DNA of 31,786 nucleotides from Prorocentrum cordatum. Lineage: Eukaryota; Sar; Dinophyceae; Prorocentrales; Prorocentraceae. Below, piece after piece: positions 1-9,730 of the stretch. The stretch's first letter is position 1. Each line of letters starts with the position of its first letter. The notes beneath the pieces were generated by a model. That model made no database searches, was not told where the DNA came from, and saw only the letters and a program-made list of their open reading frames with translations. The stretch spans positions 131,450-163,235 of the forward strand of contig CAUYUJ010015016.1 in the NCBI GenBank assembly GCA_963575745.1, in the 5' to 3' direction. Position numbers and translations under genes: made by a program.

Positions 1-474
1 TCCTCAGGCCTAATCGACGAGCCCTGACGTGTCGGCACAGGGACATTTCGACTGGCAGAGAGATTCGTGGCATCAGCTAGAGGGGCATGCCATGATGTCG
101 CCCCGCGCGGCAGGCGGAGCAAGAGTCTTTCTCTTTGCGAGCCTGGGCGGGTGAAGGCGTGACAACATCATACAAGGGGATGAGTGGGCGCAGGCGGAAC
201 GGGTGCCTGCTTCTCAGCGCCTCTGTACCCACTTATCCCCAAGCCTAGCCGACTACAGACGTGTCGGCGCATGACATTTGGCACAACATAGACGTGTCGG
301 CACACTTGGTGTTACAACCTACACGTTTGGCGGGTTGGTGTCGGGAGCCAAGATGGCCAGCATACATAATAGATAACGTAGGAGTCGGACCGCCCCCCAC
401 ATTCCACCTATGTTAACCCCAAGACATCTACGCGGGCTCTAGAAGCCATGCAGGATCAAACAGAGCCTGGAAAT
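1..474. other. Non-coding flank or 3' untranslated region of LINE-A
   Basis: No convincing gene. The segment lies downstream of the last LINE-A codon on the minus strand and is probably its 3' untranslated region; the 3' end of the element is not visible. A short motif recurs three times: GACGTGTCGGCRCA starts at 26, 258 and 291, and the first two copies are followed by a similar GACATTT stretch. No poly-A or microsatellite tail marks an end. Confidence 0.45.
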
Positions 475-1119
475 TCAAGATATCATGATGTCACTGCCGT
501 TGACATTGTCAACGGCAGTGACATCGCCGACTGGTTGATCAGTGCGGGGGTCACGTCCATCACACATGCGGCGGAGCCGTGAGATGGTTCCAGGGGCTCG
601 TGGCGGGCCAGTGCAGGATTTCGTTAAATCAGCCACCTTCTTACACGAGTAGCGGCCACAGCGGCGACAAACAATTATATTATTTAATCGCCAGAGTACG
701 TGCCCACCGCCAGTGGGAGAGGAGCACTGAGATCGCAATAAGTAGCTCTTGGAAACCGAGCTAGCCCAACAATTTACACAGCGGAAACGGCCCACCGAAG
801 GGTCCCAGAAATTCTCATGCAAGGGCCCAGAGGAGGCACCAGAGAGGACTAGGGGCGGGACCGAGGGGGCAGGAATCTCATCAGAATCCGCCGCCCAAAC
901 CTTTTTGGGCACATTCTTAAAGATCCACGCTATACAATGACCGATATAAGCACCAAGACTGCGCACAAGCAATCCAGAGCGCTTGACTCGGTCGTGCAGG
1001 ACCGTGTCCTGAGAGTGTAGGCCCGCACCTAAGTTAGCAAGTCTGCCGGCCTGCTTATTACCAACCGAGGTGGAGTGGCCACGGACCTTGGTGACCTTAA
1101 TTAGGTGATACCCGATATC
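475..1119 (-). pseudogene. LINE-A distal RNase H and C-terminal zinc fingers
   Basis: Same frame as the preceding segment and separated from it only by the TGA at 1120-1122. The first residues (KVTKVRGHST, then VGNKQAGRLANLGAG) are the last part of an RNase H fold. The usual GN..AD signature reads GNKQAG here, so the final catalytic Asp appears to be lost, and the stretch between the two motifs is shorter than usual. Further on come paired cysteines (C-V-N-C at about 780-770, C-R-R-C-G at about 670-655, and later Cys) typical of the C-terminal zinc fingers of dinoflagellate LINEs, where they probably bind template RNA or target DNA. There is no ATG; the segment can only be made by readthrough. 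Confidence 0.75.
487..525. repeat. Perfect 19-bp inverted repeat, 1-nt spacer
   Basis: Arms 487-505 and 507-525 are exact reverse complements around a single base at 506, so the RNA of either strand could fold into a very stable hairpin. It lies in the last codons of the LINE-A reading frame, about 10 codons before the stop at 475. It could be a 3' RNA structure used by the element or a later local inversion-duplication; the sequence alone does not decide. Confidence 0.95.
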
Positions 1120-2733
1120 TCAGGCCGCACGGTGAACCCTGACCCACAAGGATGCATGGGTGGCCCAGATGTGCGTGGTAGCTTCAAACCCTATTGCCCA
1201 GCCGTCAACGACATACTGGGCATCCGTGACGTACCCATAGCAGTCGGAGGGGGCAGCATGGGCGAGATAAAATAAAAACGCATCGGGCTCAGACCCTGAG
1301 ACATCCTGGGTGAGAAAAGGATACACGCCGTAAGCTCCAGCATTGAGACGAAGCCGATTATTGGCGAGAGGCTCACCAAAGACGTTTTGGCTACGCGGGG
1401 CAAATGAGCAGACGCCCCATCCACAGCGGAGAGCGAGCGGCGAGGGACCATGCTTTCCCGAGCCATCTCCATGCGCAGGCGACGAGAAAAAGGTGCCGTC
1501 GGCGGCCCCTTCCCAGACAGGGTCCGGGAAAGGTGGTGCGAGCAAGGAGCAAGGGCGCGGGTCGGGAACCATGGCAGCGGTCCAGACAGGGTTCTCGCGA
1601 TACTGCTCTATGCAGCGCGTGAGGGCTGGGGTCGGGCCGAACCAGCGACGAAACTCCAGAAGCCCACCGCGCTCGTAGAGGGTGTGAAGCACGGGGTCAG
1701 AAGGGACAAGCTGACAAATGGGGCACCGAGGTTTAAAGTGTATGCCCCCAGATATAAAGGCCCCCAGGGCATGTTGCTGGAGCACCCCCCATCCTTCAGT
1801 CCTTTTTGACAAAAGGGAGAGTAGAGGAGGCAGGAAGGGGGGCCCAGACAGGTGACTGCAGGAGGGGTGGCGCTCAGAGGCCTGCTTCCAAGCCCAGACA
1901 GTCGCGTCGCGAGTCACCAATGCAACCGCCCCACGAGGGGACGCAGACGAAATATCGACGTCGGTTCCACGAGAATTCCGCCATATTGTGGGCGAGACCG
2001 CAGACCACCCAATCCGACGCATAGTGGCTACCAAGATCTGTCCTGGGCCCTGCAAGTCAGTCCACGGGGTATCTGGCGTCACCTTGGTGCAGGCTTCCTG
2101 GAACACTTGGTCTATCATACCGACGGGCAAGAGAGAATCCCATCTAGAGACAGTCCAGAGGCGAATAACTTCCGCATGCGCATCAATCGCAGGGTCCGTA
2201 ACACCATGCAAAGCCAAATCCATCGCGACGGACCGACGCTTACCTGTGCCGAGACCAGCGTGGTATATAGTACGAACCTGACGAATCTGATGGCTAGACA
2301 GACCAACCACATCGATGCCGTACATGACCGTGGGCCGCAGGTTGGTGTTTACAATGCCTGCAACCTTCGCACCAGCTCTCTTTAGCCTCAGAAGGCGTCG
2401 GGCCTTAGACATGGCTTTCTTCAAACGACCATTGGGGACAGGGCGAGAGCGACGCCCCTGACGAAGCTGATAGTCTATCCCGAGGTTGCGACAGGAGAAC
2501 TTGACGGCACCAGCGAGACGTGGGGTTTCAGCTGCAATACTCTGGGCCAACTGGGGGTCGGTCGCCAAGAGCGCAATTTTCGCTTCAGAGAGCGGCGAAC
2601 GTGCAGAGAAGGTCAGCTTGCTCATCAAAAGGTGTGACGCATCAGGGCCCATTTTGAGCAACTCCCTCTCCGTGCCTATCCCCAGGACCTGGGCGTCGTC
2701 GGCGACGAGGCCAAGATGCATATTTGGATAAGA
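1120..2733 (-). pseudogene. LINE-A RT motif C, thumb, zinc knuckle and RNase H
   Basis: Open from the TAG at 2734 to the TGA at 1120. It begins with RT motif C, read as VADD just after the upstream stop (residues 6-9 counted from the Met at 2721), followed by the RT thumb and a long connection. A CPIC...H cluster (about residues 333-346) resembles the C-x2-C-x-H knuckle that precedes RNase H in this LINE type. RNase H catalytic positions are visible: Asp419 in HGDGSG, Glu478 in GSEPD and Asp500 in YVTDAQYVV. RNase H would remove RNA from the cDNA hybrid. The protein would stop inside RNase H at WVRVHRAA, so the fold is incomplete. Confidence 0.8.
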
Positions 2734-3498
2734 CTAAAGAAATGAATTCAACTCAGGCATCAATAAAATACGCATAAACAGATCGGCAAGGGAACAACCA
2801 GCCACAATAGTTTTACTAGCCCTGACCCACTCCCCGACGATTCGGCGCAGCGTGACCACACGTGGGGAACGATACAGAGACAAGAATACCCTAAAGAGTG
2901 CCGGATGAAACCCAAACTCACTAGCTCGTCTAACGAGAAGTTTATGGCGAACCTGTTCAAAAGCCTTGTGGATGTCGAGCATAAGTGCAAACACAGACAG
3001 GCCCTTGGAAGCAGCAAGTTCCGTTAGCACGCCCATGCGCCACACGCATGCTTGACGAGAGTGACCGCGCACACCATACACGCATGGACGAGGGTGTAGG
3101 CGCGCCCACATAACACCGTACGTGTGCCTGAAGAACCGAGAGAACGTGCGCACACACGTCGTGAACAGTGCCACAGTGCGCTCGCCGCCATCAGTCTTCG
3201 GTATCAAATTCATGATGAACACCGCGAGAATGGGGGGAAACCTACCCAGTCGCAGAACAGCCCGCCAGATGCCGAACAAGGCCAGAAGAGACGAGCCCGA
3301 CAGGAGCGCATGGTGACGAGGATGCATCGAATCCAGTCCAACCGACGTGCGAGCCTTGTATCTGCGACACATCTGTCTGTACTTGTCCAGAGACGGGCGC
3401 GGCAAGGATGCAGGGTCATCGGGAAGTATCGGCGGAAATTCCAGAGCAAGGCAAGGATCATCAGGTGCTCCTTCATGGGATCCCAGATAGAATGCCAA
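2734..3498 (-). pseudogene. LINE-A reverse transcriptase fingers and palm
   Basis: Non-LTR RT core, counted from the Met at 3498. TSVGLDSMHPRH (51-62) and LIPKTDGGERTVAL (98-111) are the finger motifs. Motif A is ALMLDIHKAFEQV with catalytic Asp175. Motif B is AGCSLADLFMRILL (233-246). The frame then meets TAG at 2734-2736, just before motif C, which continues in the same frame downstream. Upstream, the linker lies in another frame, with the shift near 3440-3490. All catalytic residues are intact, so the nonsense codon is the only obvious fault in the polymerase core. In the intact element this enzyme would copy the element's RNA at a nicked target site. Confidence 0.85.
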
Positions 3499-4445
3499 AC
3501 TTCTTCTCGCGCCTTAAGATGATGCTGCGGCGTGCCGACTGGGGCGTCTGGGTTCGGGGTGGTCTTGTCAAAAGATGCCCAATCCATCGATCCCTTGACG
3601 AATCGGTGCGCAGCAGAACCGCCTTCCTGGACAGATCGGATGGCCCATGATGTCCAATATTGATATCTCTGTGCCGATGCAGCACGTTCCAGAGCAGACG
3701 CAGACTCAGCCAAGACGCAACGCAGCCAATCTATGGAACCGAGATCCAGGGAACAAAGCCTATTGGCACAATACCTCCACCATGGCCAATCAGGGAGAGG
3801 ACCTCCGTCACGCGACGAGGGACGATATCGGCGCAGGGCTTGGCAGGCTCTCGGATATGCGGGCCACAACTGCTTGTCAGCCAGATACAGAAGAGTGCCA
3901 AGACGGTTGGAAAGATACCTCCAGAGCCTGCCTTCACATGACGACAACACACCTCCAGGAAACAGACTGGAAACCGACATCTGGATATTAGAAGGGCGTT
4001 CGCCCCACTTGGTGTAGTCCTGCGGATCTGGCAACTGGAAAAGGGCAGCCAACTCCTGAGCATGCGTCTTCAGCCAAGAAGAAGTAAGGCGATCCAGGTC
4101 TTCCACAGTGTTGACTGCATCAGTGTCAGGAAAGGCATCCCAGGAAGGCAGACAATTTGTACACCCCACGGGCCGTATTACAGGGATATGAGGAGGACGT
4201 CGAAAAACCGAGACCAAATCAGAGTGGAGATTACCACGAAGAGTGAGAACCACAGGCTGGTGCTTGGGGATCAGGGGGGTTTCCCAGACCTCACGCTTGA
4301 CTGCGGGCGCAAGCAAGAGGTGAACCACAAAGTAGTCTATCACCGATTGGGCACCTGCGGATTCATAGGTATGGCGATCTAGCGCGACAGTGACCCCACC
4401 TACGAGCGTTAAGAAGTCCGTATTCTGCAAGTCCTTGGGGGACAT
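3460..4445 (-). pseudogene. LINE-A endonuclease C-terminus and linker to RT
   Basis: The first residues complete the EEP endonuclease. The aspartate-containing motif GDWNMSP straddles the frameshift near 4458 (DWN in this frame, the preceding VISG in the other). SVIDYFVV (34-41) and PKHQPVVLTL (60-69) carry the later catalytic Asp and His. The remainder, rich in Trp and Arg (for example LPDWPWWRYCANR), is the usual linker before the RT of these LINEs; it has no known activity. Sense reading leaves this frame near 3470. The frame stays open to 3210, but that tail is probably noncoding. Confidence 0.75.
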
Positions 4446-5092
4446 ATTCCAGTCCCTGATATCACAAAGGGGGTGGAGATAGTCTTCGTGACTGCTGCAA
4501 CCTGCATCAGAAGCTGGGCGTTGCGATCTTCAGCGCCGTCCCCTGTGTGCAGATATACATTGGCCCAAGGAATGCCTGCGTCAACAACCCCATGCCAGAG
4601 CTTCAGGATAGATCTCTCTGGAGGGGGCAAGACAACAATCGGATCCAAGACCACATCAGAGAAGGACCTGGCATAGTGTGAGACAAGACCCACTCCCGAG
4701 CTCAAGCCGCCTTTCTGAGTACTGACTGAAGGGTGAAGGTGCGCATGGAACCCATGCTTATGCGCACGATTGACAGCGAACTCGATCGCCTCTTCTGACC
4801 GACAGAGTTCTTGAAACCCAACAGCATCAAACCGATCATGGTAAGCCTCCAGGAAAACATCGGCATTAGACCAGGAAGTGACATTCACCGTGACAATGAC
4901 CCAATCACGACGGGGCTTCTTCACGTAGGCTGGTTTGTCGGACGGGGTCGCCGATGTGCTAAAGGTCAGACGGGCCCTTGGCTTTGGAGCCCTTGGCGCT
5001 CTCTGCCGCTGCTGGGGTGTCGGCGGAGGCAGAAGCGGCGGCAGCCAACGGCGTACTATTTCCTGACTGTCCCGGTGGATCAACAGCGACAT
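4409..5092 (-). pseudogene. LINE-A EEP-family endonuclease domain (N-terminal part)
   Basis: Endonuclease/exonuclease/phosphatase fold, the enzyme that nicks target DNA in APE-type LINEs. Visible in order: VTVNVTSW (68-74; Asn70 is the metal-site Asn), VGFQELCR (91-98; Glu95 is the metal-binding Glu), GGLSSGVGLVS (128-138), NVYLHTGDG (178-186) and FVISG (209-213). Next the GDWN motif is interrupted: a G run at about 4458 is one base short of the expected frame. Residues before about 40 are probably not coding in this frame; the upstream protein enters it near 4985. Confidence 0.82.
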
Positions 5093-6240
5093 CAGGGGCG
5101 TGCGCAGGACGTTTCGGCGCAGGTGGCAATGAGGAAGAAGAGCGGGGGGGGGGGGGCCCTAGCAACACGCGTTGGGACCCTCTGCTGGTCGACAGACATC
5201 CTGGGCTCCTCCGGCTGGGACCGAGGCTCGCTGGCAACAACGACAGGAGCATGGCCAGACATAACGATACCCTGAAGGTCACGCAAGGCCTGAGCAAGCT
5301 TCTTGTCTCTCTGGACTGCCTGGGAAGCTGCGAAGACGTCCGCAACGGCTGACAGATCTGGGGGTGTGTCACCCTCGGGGCCTGGCTCATTCGAAGGAAG
5401 ATCCTGCAACTTAGACTGCCACATAGCCATATCCTGGGCAACACGCTCCTGACGGACACAGAGGGCATCCTTGTCACTCTGAAGGTCCAGAATCTTGCGG
5501 TCGATCTCACGAATCTTGCTAGATATATTTTCAAACTTCTTACTGGCGCAATGGTGACGCTGCTTATAGAATGCACGCTTCTGGGGAACAGTGAGCATGT
5601 CAGACTTCTGTGCACGAAGATGCTGCAACTCTTCCTGGAGACCCAAAACCTGATCCCGAACGTACTTGGTTGGTGGAAGCAAGCGAAGGGACTCCAACTG
5701 GCCCTGCAAGGCCTTGATAATCTGATCAACCTGCGTAACCGAGAGCTCATTGCCATTAGTGTCAACACAGCCGCCATCAGCGTCAATGTCATCGTCGACA
5801 TAATCAGCCCAAAAACCACGATCACTGCCGAGACCGTCGTCGCCAGAATCATCACCGAATCTATCCTGCACTTCCTCTTCCAATGGAGCCTGAAGACGTT
5901 CATCCAAAGACCGAACTGGGGGAGTGACAGTACCATCGCACACATCGCGATCATGAGCACGAGCACGGGGAGGAGACAAGACACGACCATTGCCTTTGCT
6001 CCTGCCTTTGCCGTCTTTGTCGCCCTTGCGACCATACTTTCCTGAACCCTGTCCTCTGGGGCGGCCAGGAAAAGGGGGTGTTACAGAACTTGCACTTCTG
6101 GCGGGGGTTGGTGTCGGGGATCCATGATGTCTTGCCAGCATCGCGACAGACGAGACACAAGATATCCCATGCCTCCCGCGCGCGCGGGACTCGACGGCCC
6201 GACGGGCTGCACTCTCGAGAGACAGCGACGGACGGGCCAA
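4959..6240 (-). pseudogene. LINE-A N-terminal region: zinc finger, acidic stretch, coiled coil
   Basis: In one frame a zinc finger reads CLVCRDAGKTSW then KCKFCNTPF (about 6158-6075), typical of the N-terminus of dinoflagellate LINE proteins. At a C5T4 run near 6070 the sense passes to the frame that continues PGRPRGQGSGKYGRKGDKDG. A very acidic stretch (GDDSGDDG, DYVDDDIDADGG) follows, and then a heptad-rich helix of about 150 residues (LQGQLESLRL to MAMWQSKLQDL) that should form a coiled coil. At a run of 13 G (5144-5156) the frame changes again into an Ala/Pro-rich linker ending near 4985. The role is presumably RNA binding and oligomerisation. No ATG is found in the zinc-finger frame; a TAG lies upstream near 6258, so the start is unknown. 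Confidence 0.7.
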
Positions 6241-6285
6241 AGCTAATCGTGATTCGCTATGTTACTTTAGCTTCACACGTTTAGC

Positions 6286-6306
6286 CTTGAGCCAACATGG
6301 CTACGG
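6286..6306 (-). other. Relic dinoflagellate spliced leader (DinoSL) at 5' end of LINE-A
   Basis: Read on the minus strand, the 21 nt start CCGTAGCCAT and end TTGGCTCAAG, with a single G between. The conserved dinoflagellate spliced leader has T at that one place and is otherwise identical; the base before it (T) also fits the degenerate first position. It lies about 65 nt upstream of the first LINE-A sequence and is bordered upstream by a GAG microsatellite. The simple reading is that a trans-spliced LINE mRNA was reverse-transcribed and integrated, carrying its leader. Confidence 0.85.
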
Positions 6307-6686
<380 letters not shown>

Positions 6687-6786
6687 NNNNNNNNNNNNNN
6701 NNNNNNNNNNNNNNNNNNNNNNNNNNNNNNNNNNNNNNNNNNNNNNNNNNNNNNNNNNNNNNNNNNNNNNNNNNNNNNNNNNNNNN
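6687..6786. other. Assembly gap of 100 N
   Basis: Exactly 100 N placed inside the GAT microsatellite. The round number suggests a scaffold gap of unknown size, so distances across it should not be trusted. Confidence 0.99.
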
Positions 6787-7138
6787 TTGAAGAAGCATCC
6801 CGACTGACAATAAACGAGATGACATGCTTTTCGTTAATCCCGTTTGACAAAACGCAGTATGCGTTAGACAAGGCCCCCCCGCGCGCACAGAATCTGGGGA
6901 GAGAGGTGCGTCGCTTTCATGTTGAGTGATTGTAGAGAGGAGATGGAGGAACACAAGGAGGAGGGAGGCGGGAGGTGAGAGGACGATGCAGGGCGGAGTC
7001 CGCGGCCGGGTGTTCGAGTATTCCGTGCTCGGGCCCGGCGCGACGACGGTGGGGAGGAGGGCGGGATGTGCGATGCGTGCCTTTGTCGTAGTTGTCGGCG
7101 AACTACTGGCGCGAGGCAATGATAGAAGGGGGGCGGGC
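6787..7138. other. Anonymous sequence, no gene seen
   Basis: Between the gap and the next GGA tract. Complex sequence without recognisable coding motifs, terminal repeats or RNA genes; the small frames on either strand carry no family signal. Confidence 0.5.
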
Positions 7139-7550
7139 TGGAGGAGGAGGAGGAGGAGGAGGAGGCGGAGGAAGAGGAAGAGGAGGATGAACTGAGGAGG
7201 GGATGTGGGGGAGGAGGTGGTGGAGGAGGAGGAGGAGGAAGAGGAGGAGGAGGAAGGAAGAGAGAAGGAGGAGGAGGAGGATGCGAAGCAGGAAGAGGAG
7301 GATGAGGAGGAGGGGAGGGAGGAGGAGGAGGAGGAGGAGGAGGAGGAGAGGAAGGGGGGGAGGAGGAGGAGGAGGAGGAGCGAGAAAAGGAGTTAGGAGG
7401 AGGAGGAGGAGGACGGGGAGGAAGAAAGCATGAGTAGTAGTAGTCGGAGGAGGAAGAGGAGAGGAGGAGGAGGAGCGAAGGAGGAGGAGGAGGAGGAGGA
7501 GGAGGAGGAGGAGAAGGAGGAGGAGGAGGAGGAGGACGAGGAGGTCTTCT
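7139..7550. repeat. Imperfect (GGA)n purine tract
   Basis: About 410 bp that are almost entirely purine on the plus strand, made of GGA/GAG/GAA triplets with occasional T. Long open frames on both strands (Glu/Arg-rich forward, Pro/Leu/Ser-rich reverse) are by-products. Such tracts can adopt triplex structures. The next ~190 bp up to the recombinase element (7551-7738) are unique and show nothing coding. Confidence 0.95.
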
Positions 7551-7738
7551 GGAAAGCATTGCGGCCCGTTTATCGTCGAGGCGCGGCTCTGTTTGTGCAA
7601 GTGTTGCTTGGTGAATTTGGACGTTGCAGTGCTCAGTGGTTCAGGAGGTTGAGGAGGGGGAGAAGGAGGGGGAAATTGAGGAGGGGGAGGTATATCAGTG
7701 TCGGCGCGCGGAGGATCAGCGAGGTGGTGGATGGTGAT

Positions 7739-7959
7739 TTTCAGCACTATTGTCGGGGCCCACCCTAGGACAGGTTATCACTGACGGGGATACACTTTTT
7801 GCTGCCGCTCAGGTGTTACCAACCAACACTCTTCTTGCACGTGTGTCTAGCCTGGCCCCTGCATCTGATGCAGGGGCCTCCAAATCTCCACTTCTCCTGG
7901 AACTGAAACTCGAATGCTGCAAATGGACTGGACTGCTGGACTGGCTGGCTCAAGAACGC
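7739..7959 (-). repeat. Split direct repeat B2 (element 3' end)
   Basis: Outer 3' repeat of the recombinase element. It matches B1 (8144-8357) with five substitutions and a 7-bp insertion (CAGGTTA) after position 7770. It contains an 11-bp inverted repeat with a 3-nt loop (7854-7864 / 7868-7878). Confidence 0.93.
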
Positions 7960-8046
7960 GGGGGAGGGACGAGGAGACGGGAGCAGGGAGACGGGAGCAG
8001 GGAAAAACAGAAAAAGGGGCAGGCTGCGAGTGGCGACACGAGAGGG

Positions 8047-8143
8047 GCGTGCTTGAGCATACGAGGCGGCGGTGCTCTCTATGCTCCCTCCCCATGCCCC
8101 AACGTGCTCACCGAAAACTACCATTCACGAGCTCATTAAACCA
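8047..8143 (-). repeat. Split direct repeat A2
   Basis: 97 bp, identical to A1 (15423-15519) except for two substitutions. Immediately adjacent to B1. The 87 bp between A2 and B2 (7960-8046) are unique and purine-rich. Confidence 0.95.
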
Positions 8144-8357
8144 TTTCAGCACTATTGTCGGGGCCCACCCTAGGATCACTGACGGGGATACACTTTTTGC
8201 TGCCGCTCAGGTGTTACCAAACAACACTCTTCTTGCACGTGTGTCTAGCCTGGCCCCTGCATATGATGCAGGGGCCTCCAAATCTCCACTTCTCCTGAAA
8301 CTGAAACTCGAATGCTTCAAATGGACTGGACTGCTGGGCTGGCTGGCTCAAGAACGC
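8144..8357 (-). repeat. Split direct repeat B1
   Basis: Inner copy of B, 214 bp. The hairpin seen in B2 is conserved here (arms 8252-8262 / 8266-8276); the only change falls in the loop. The last ORF of the element ends inside this repeat, at 8348. Confidence 0.93.
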
Positions 8358-9730
8358 TCACCACCACCCGCATCCGCGAGCGGTACCTCTCCAGCCGAAA
8401 CCAGGCCAGTACCATTCAACGAGTACCCGTCGCCCGTATTCGCTGTGCGGTCTGTCTCCAGGAGGCGCGGCTGCTCGCGCCTGCTGAAGGGAAAAAGAAA
8501 CTGAAGGATCCGCGCCACTGCGCGGCGCACACGTCGGACGAGCCTGCGAGTAGAACCTCCAGGGAGGGCGGGAGGGCCACGGAGCATCTCGGGGCCGAGA
8601 TCGAGCTCAGGCGCGGGAAAGGACGAATCCGCCAAAACTTTTAGCTGTTCAGCCATGGCTGGTGCCTCGGCCGTCTCATCCATGCCGAGCAGCCCCCGCA
8701 CTGGGTTCGCCCACTGCGGACGAAAGCGGATCGTGACCACCCTCCAGGCGATCCCGACGTGGCCGCTGGTAAGCCAGCGGGCCCAAAAACTCACTGACTG
8801 GTAACTCTTGGGAGAGCGGAAAGCACTGTGTGTGAATTCGCTTCTCGGCCTAGTGGCCGAAGAGAAGAGCAAAAGGCGCTCCAGTTCATCAGAAAACTCT
8901 GGCTCGAGCTGCAGCACCTGCTGGACCTCTGGCTCCTGGAGGAAGGCGGGCCAGTCGTCTTCATCCTCGACGAAGAACCTGCCGGTGCTGCCCAGCACCT
9001 GGACGTCCAGCAGGTCGACGCCGCGCCAAGCCGCCTCGACCAGGCCGATCGACCCATCCGTCACTGCCGACACGAGCTTCGCTGCGCTCGTGCTCACATT
9101 CGCTCCTTTGGTCACGATCCTCCCCGCCGCGGATCCTACCTCCTCCGCCACGTCCGTCATGACGATGAGGCCCATGGCGGTGTTGGGGAAGAGGCTGGCG
9201 GGGAGGATACTCAGCACCATGGCGGCCAGCACGAGCTTGTCCAGAAGAGGTCCTGACGGCACGCACTTCATCACCCACTGTAGCTGGCCGCCCTTGCCCG
9301 CCTTAAGCGATTTGGCAAGAGGCTTGCCCGCTGCCGCCTGCATCTTCGCACTGACCTTGGGCGTGGATGGCGGCAGCGGCGGCGCCTCCGGGAACGGCGG
9401 CGGCGTGGTAGCTCCCCGCGGCGGCACTGGTGGGTAGTGGGCCCCGCCCATGCCCAGGCCCCCTGGGGTCCGAGGGGGTGGCGTGTCCGCGCGGTTCTGC
9501 ATCGGCGTGGCGGGCGCCCTCGCCGAGCTGGCTCCCGGGCTGCCCACCTCCAGCCACGAGCCCGCCTCCGAGCCCGACTCCGCGCCCTCGCCCTTGGCCT
9601 GCGCGGCCGCGCCCTTGCGGAGCGCGGCCATGATGCTGGGCGCCCTGGGCCCAACCATCGAAAGCCTGGCGGAACGTGGGGTACCAGTAGCGAGCAGCCC
9701 AGTCGAGGGCTGGCTGCAAACCTGCTGCAC
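8348..9730 (-). CDS. Unknown last ORF of the recombinase retrotransposon
   Basis: I do not recognise a family. The frame overlaps the 3' part of the recombinase frame and stops inside repeat B1. From the Met at 9730: an Ala/Pro-rich stretch (about 60-125), a Lys-rich patch (138-147), then one strongly hydrophobic segment (about 165-191, DKLVLAAMVLSILPASL followed by GLIVM) that could cross a membrane. Next is an acidic helical part (EDEDDWPAFLQEPEVQQVL) and an Arg-rich C-terminus (RRLVRRVRRAVARILQFLFPFSRR). It may be a separate protein, or the real C-terminal continuation of the recombinase reached through a frame change near 9650. Its intact length of 460 codons in the GC-rich, three-frame-open context is only moderate evidence of coding. 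Confidence 0.5.
   Translation of the reverse strand: MQQVCSQPSTGLLATGTPRSARLSMVGPRAPSIMAALRKGAAAQAKGEGAESGSEAGSWLEVGSPGASSARAPATPMQNRADTPPPRTPGGLGMGGAHYPPVPPRGATTPPPFPEAPPLPPSTPKVSAKMQAAAGKPLAKSLKAGKGGQLQWVMKCVPSGPLLDKLVLAAMVLSILPASLFPNTAMGLIVMTDVAEEVGSAAGRIVTKGANVSTSAAKLVSAVTDGSIGLVEAAWRGVDLLDVQVLGSTGRFFVEDEDDWPAFLQEPEVQQVLQLEPEFSDELERLLLFSSATRPRSEFTHSAFRSPKSYQSVSFWARWLTSGHVGIAWRVVTIRFRPQWANPVRGLLGMDETAEAPAMAEQLKVLADSSFPAPELDLGPEMLRGPPALPGGSTRRLVRRVRRAVARILQFLFPFSRREQPRLLETDRTANTGDGYSLNGTGLVSAGEVPLADAGGGERS

Larger units (their letters stand above)
475..6306 (-). mobile_element. LINE-A: degraded non-LTR retrotransposon with spliced-leader relic
   Basis: A nearly full-length LINE read on the minus strand. 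Domain order from its 5' end: CX2C zinc finger (about 6155-6075), acidic and coiled-coil region (5900-5350), EEP/APE-like endonuclease (about 4900-4240), linker, reverse transcriptase (3360-2650), CX2C knuckle, RNase H (1480-975) and C-terminal zinc fingers (780-590). The order and motifs match LINEs that are abundant in dinoflagellates. The reading frame is broken by shifts near 6070, 5150, 4985, 4458 and 3470 and by in-frame stops at 2734-2736 (TAG) and 1120-1122 (TGA). The 5' limit is set by the spliced-leader relic at 6306; the 3' limit is only the end of coding sequence. As it stands this is a dead copy, unless part of the damage is sequencing error. Confidence 0.88.

Noticed and set aside
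4959-6035. 358-codon reverse frame rich in Leu/Val/Ser
   Set aside because: Shadow of the LINE-A N-terminal region; only its last ~60 codons (Ala/Pro linker) are likely to be the true frame, after the 13-G run.
7944-7954. GGCTCAAG in both B repeats as a second spliced-leader relic
   Set aside because: Only the last 8 bases match and the orientation is opposite to the element.
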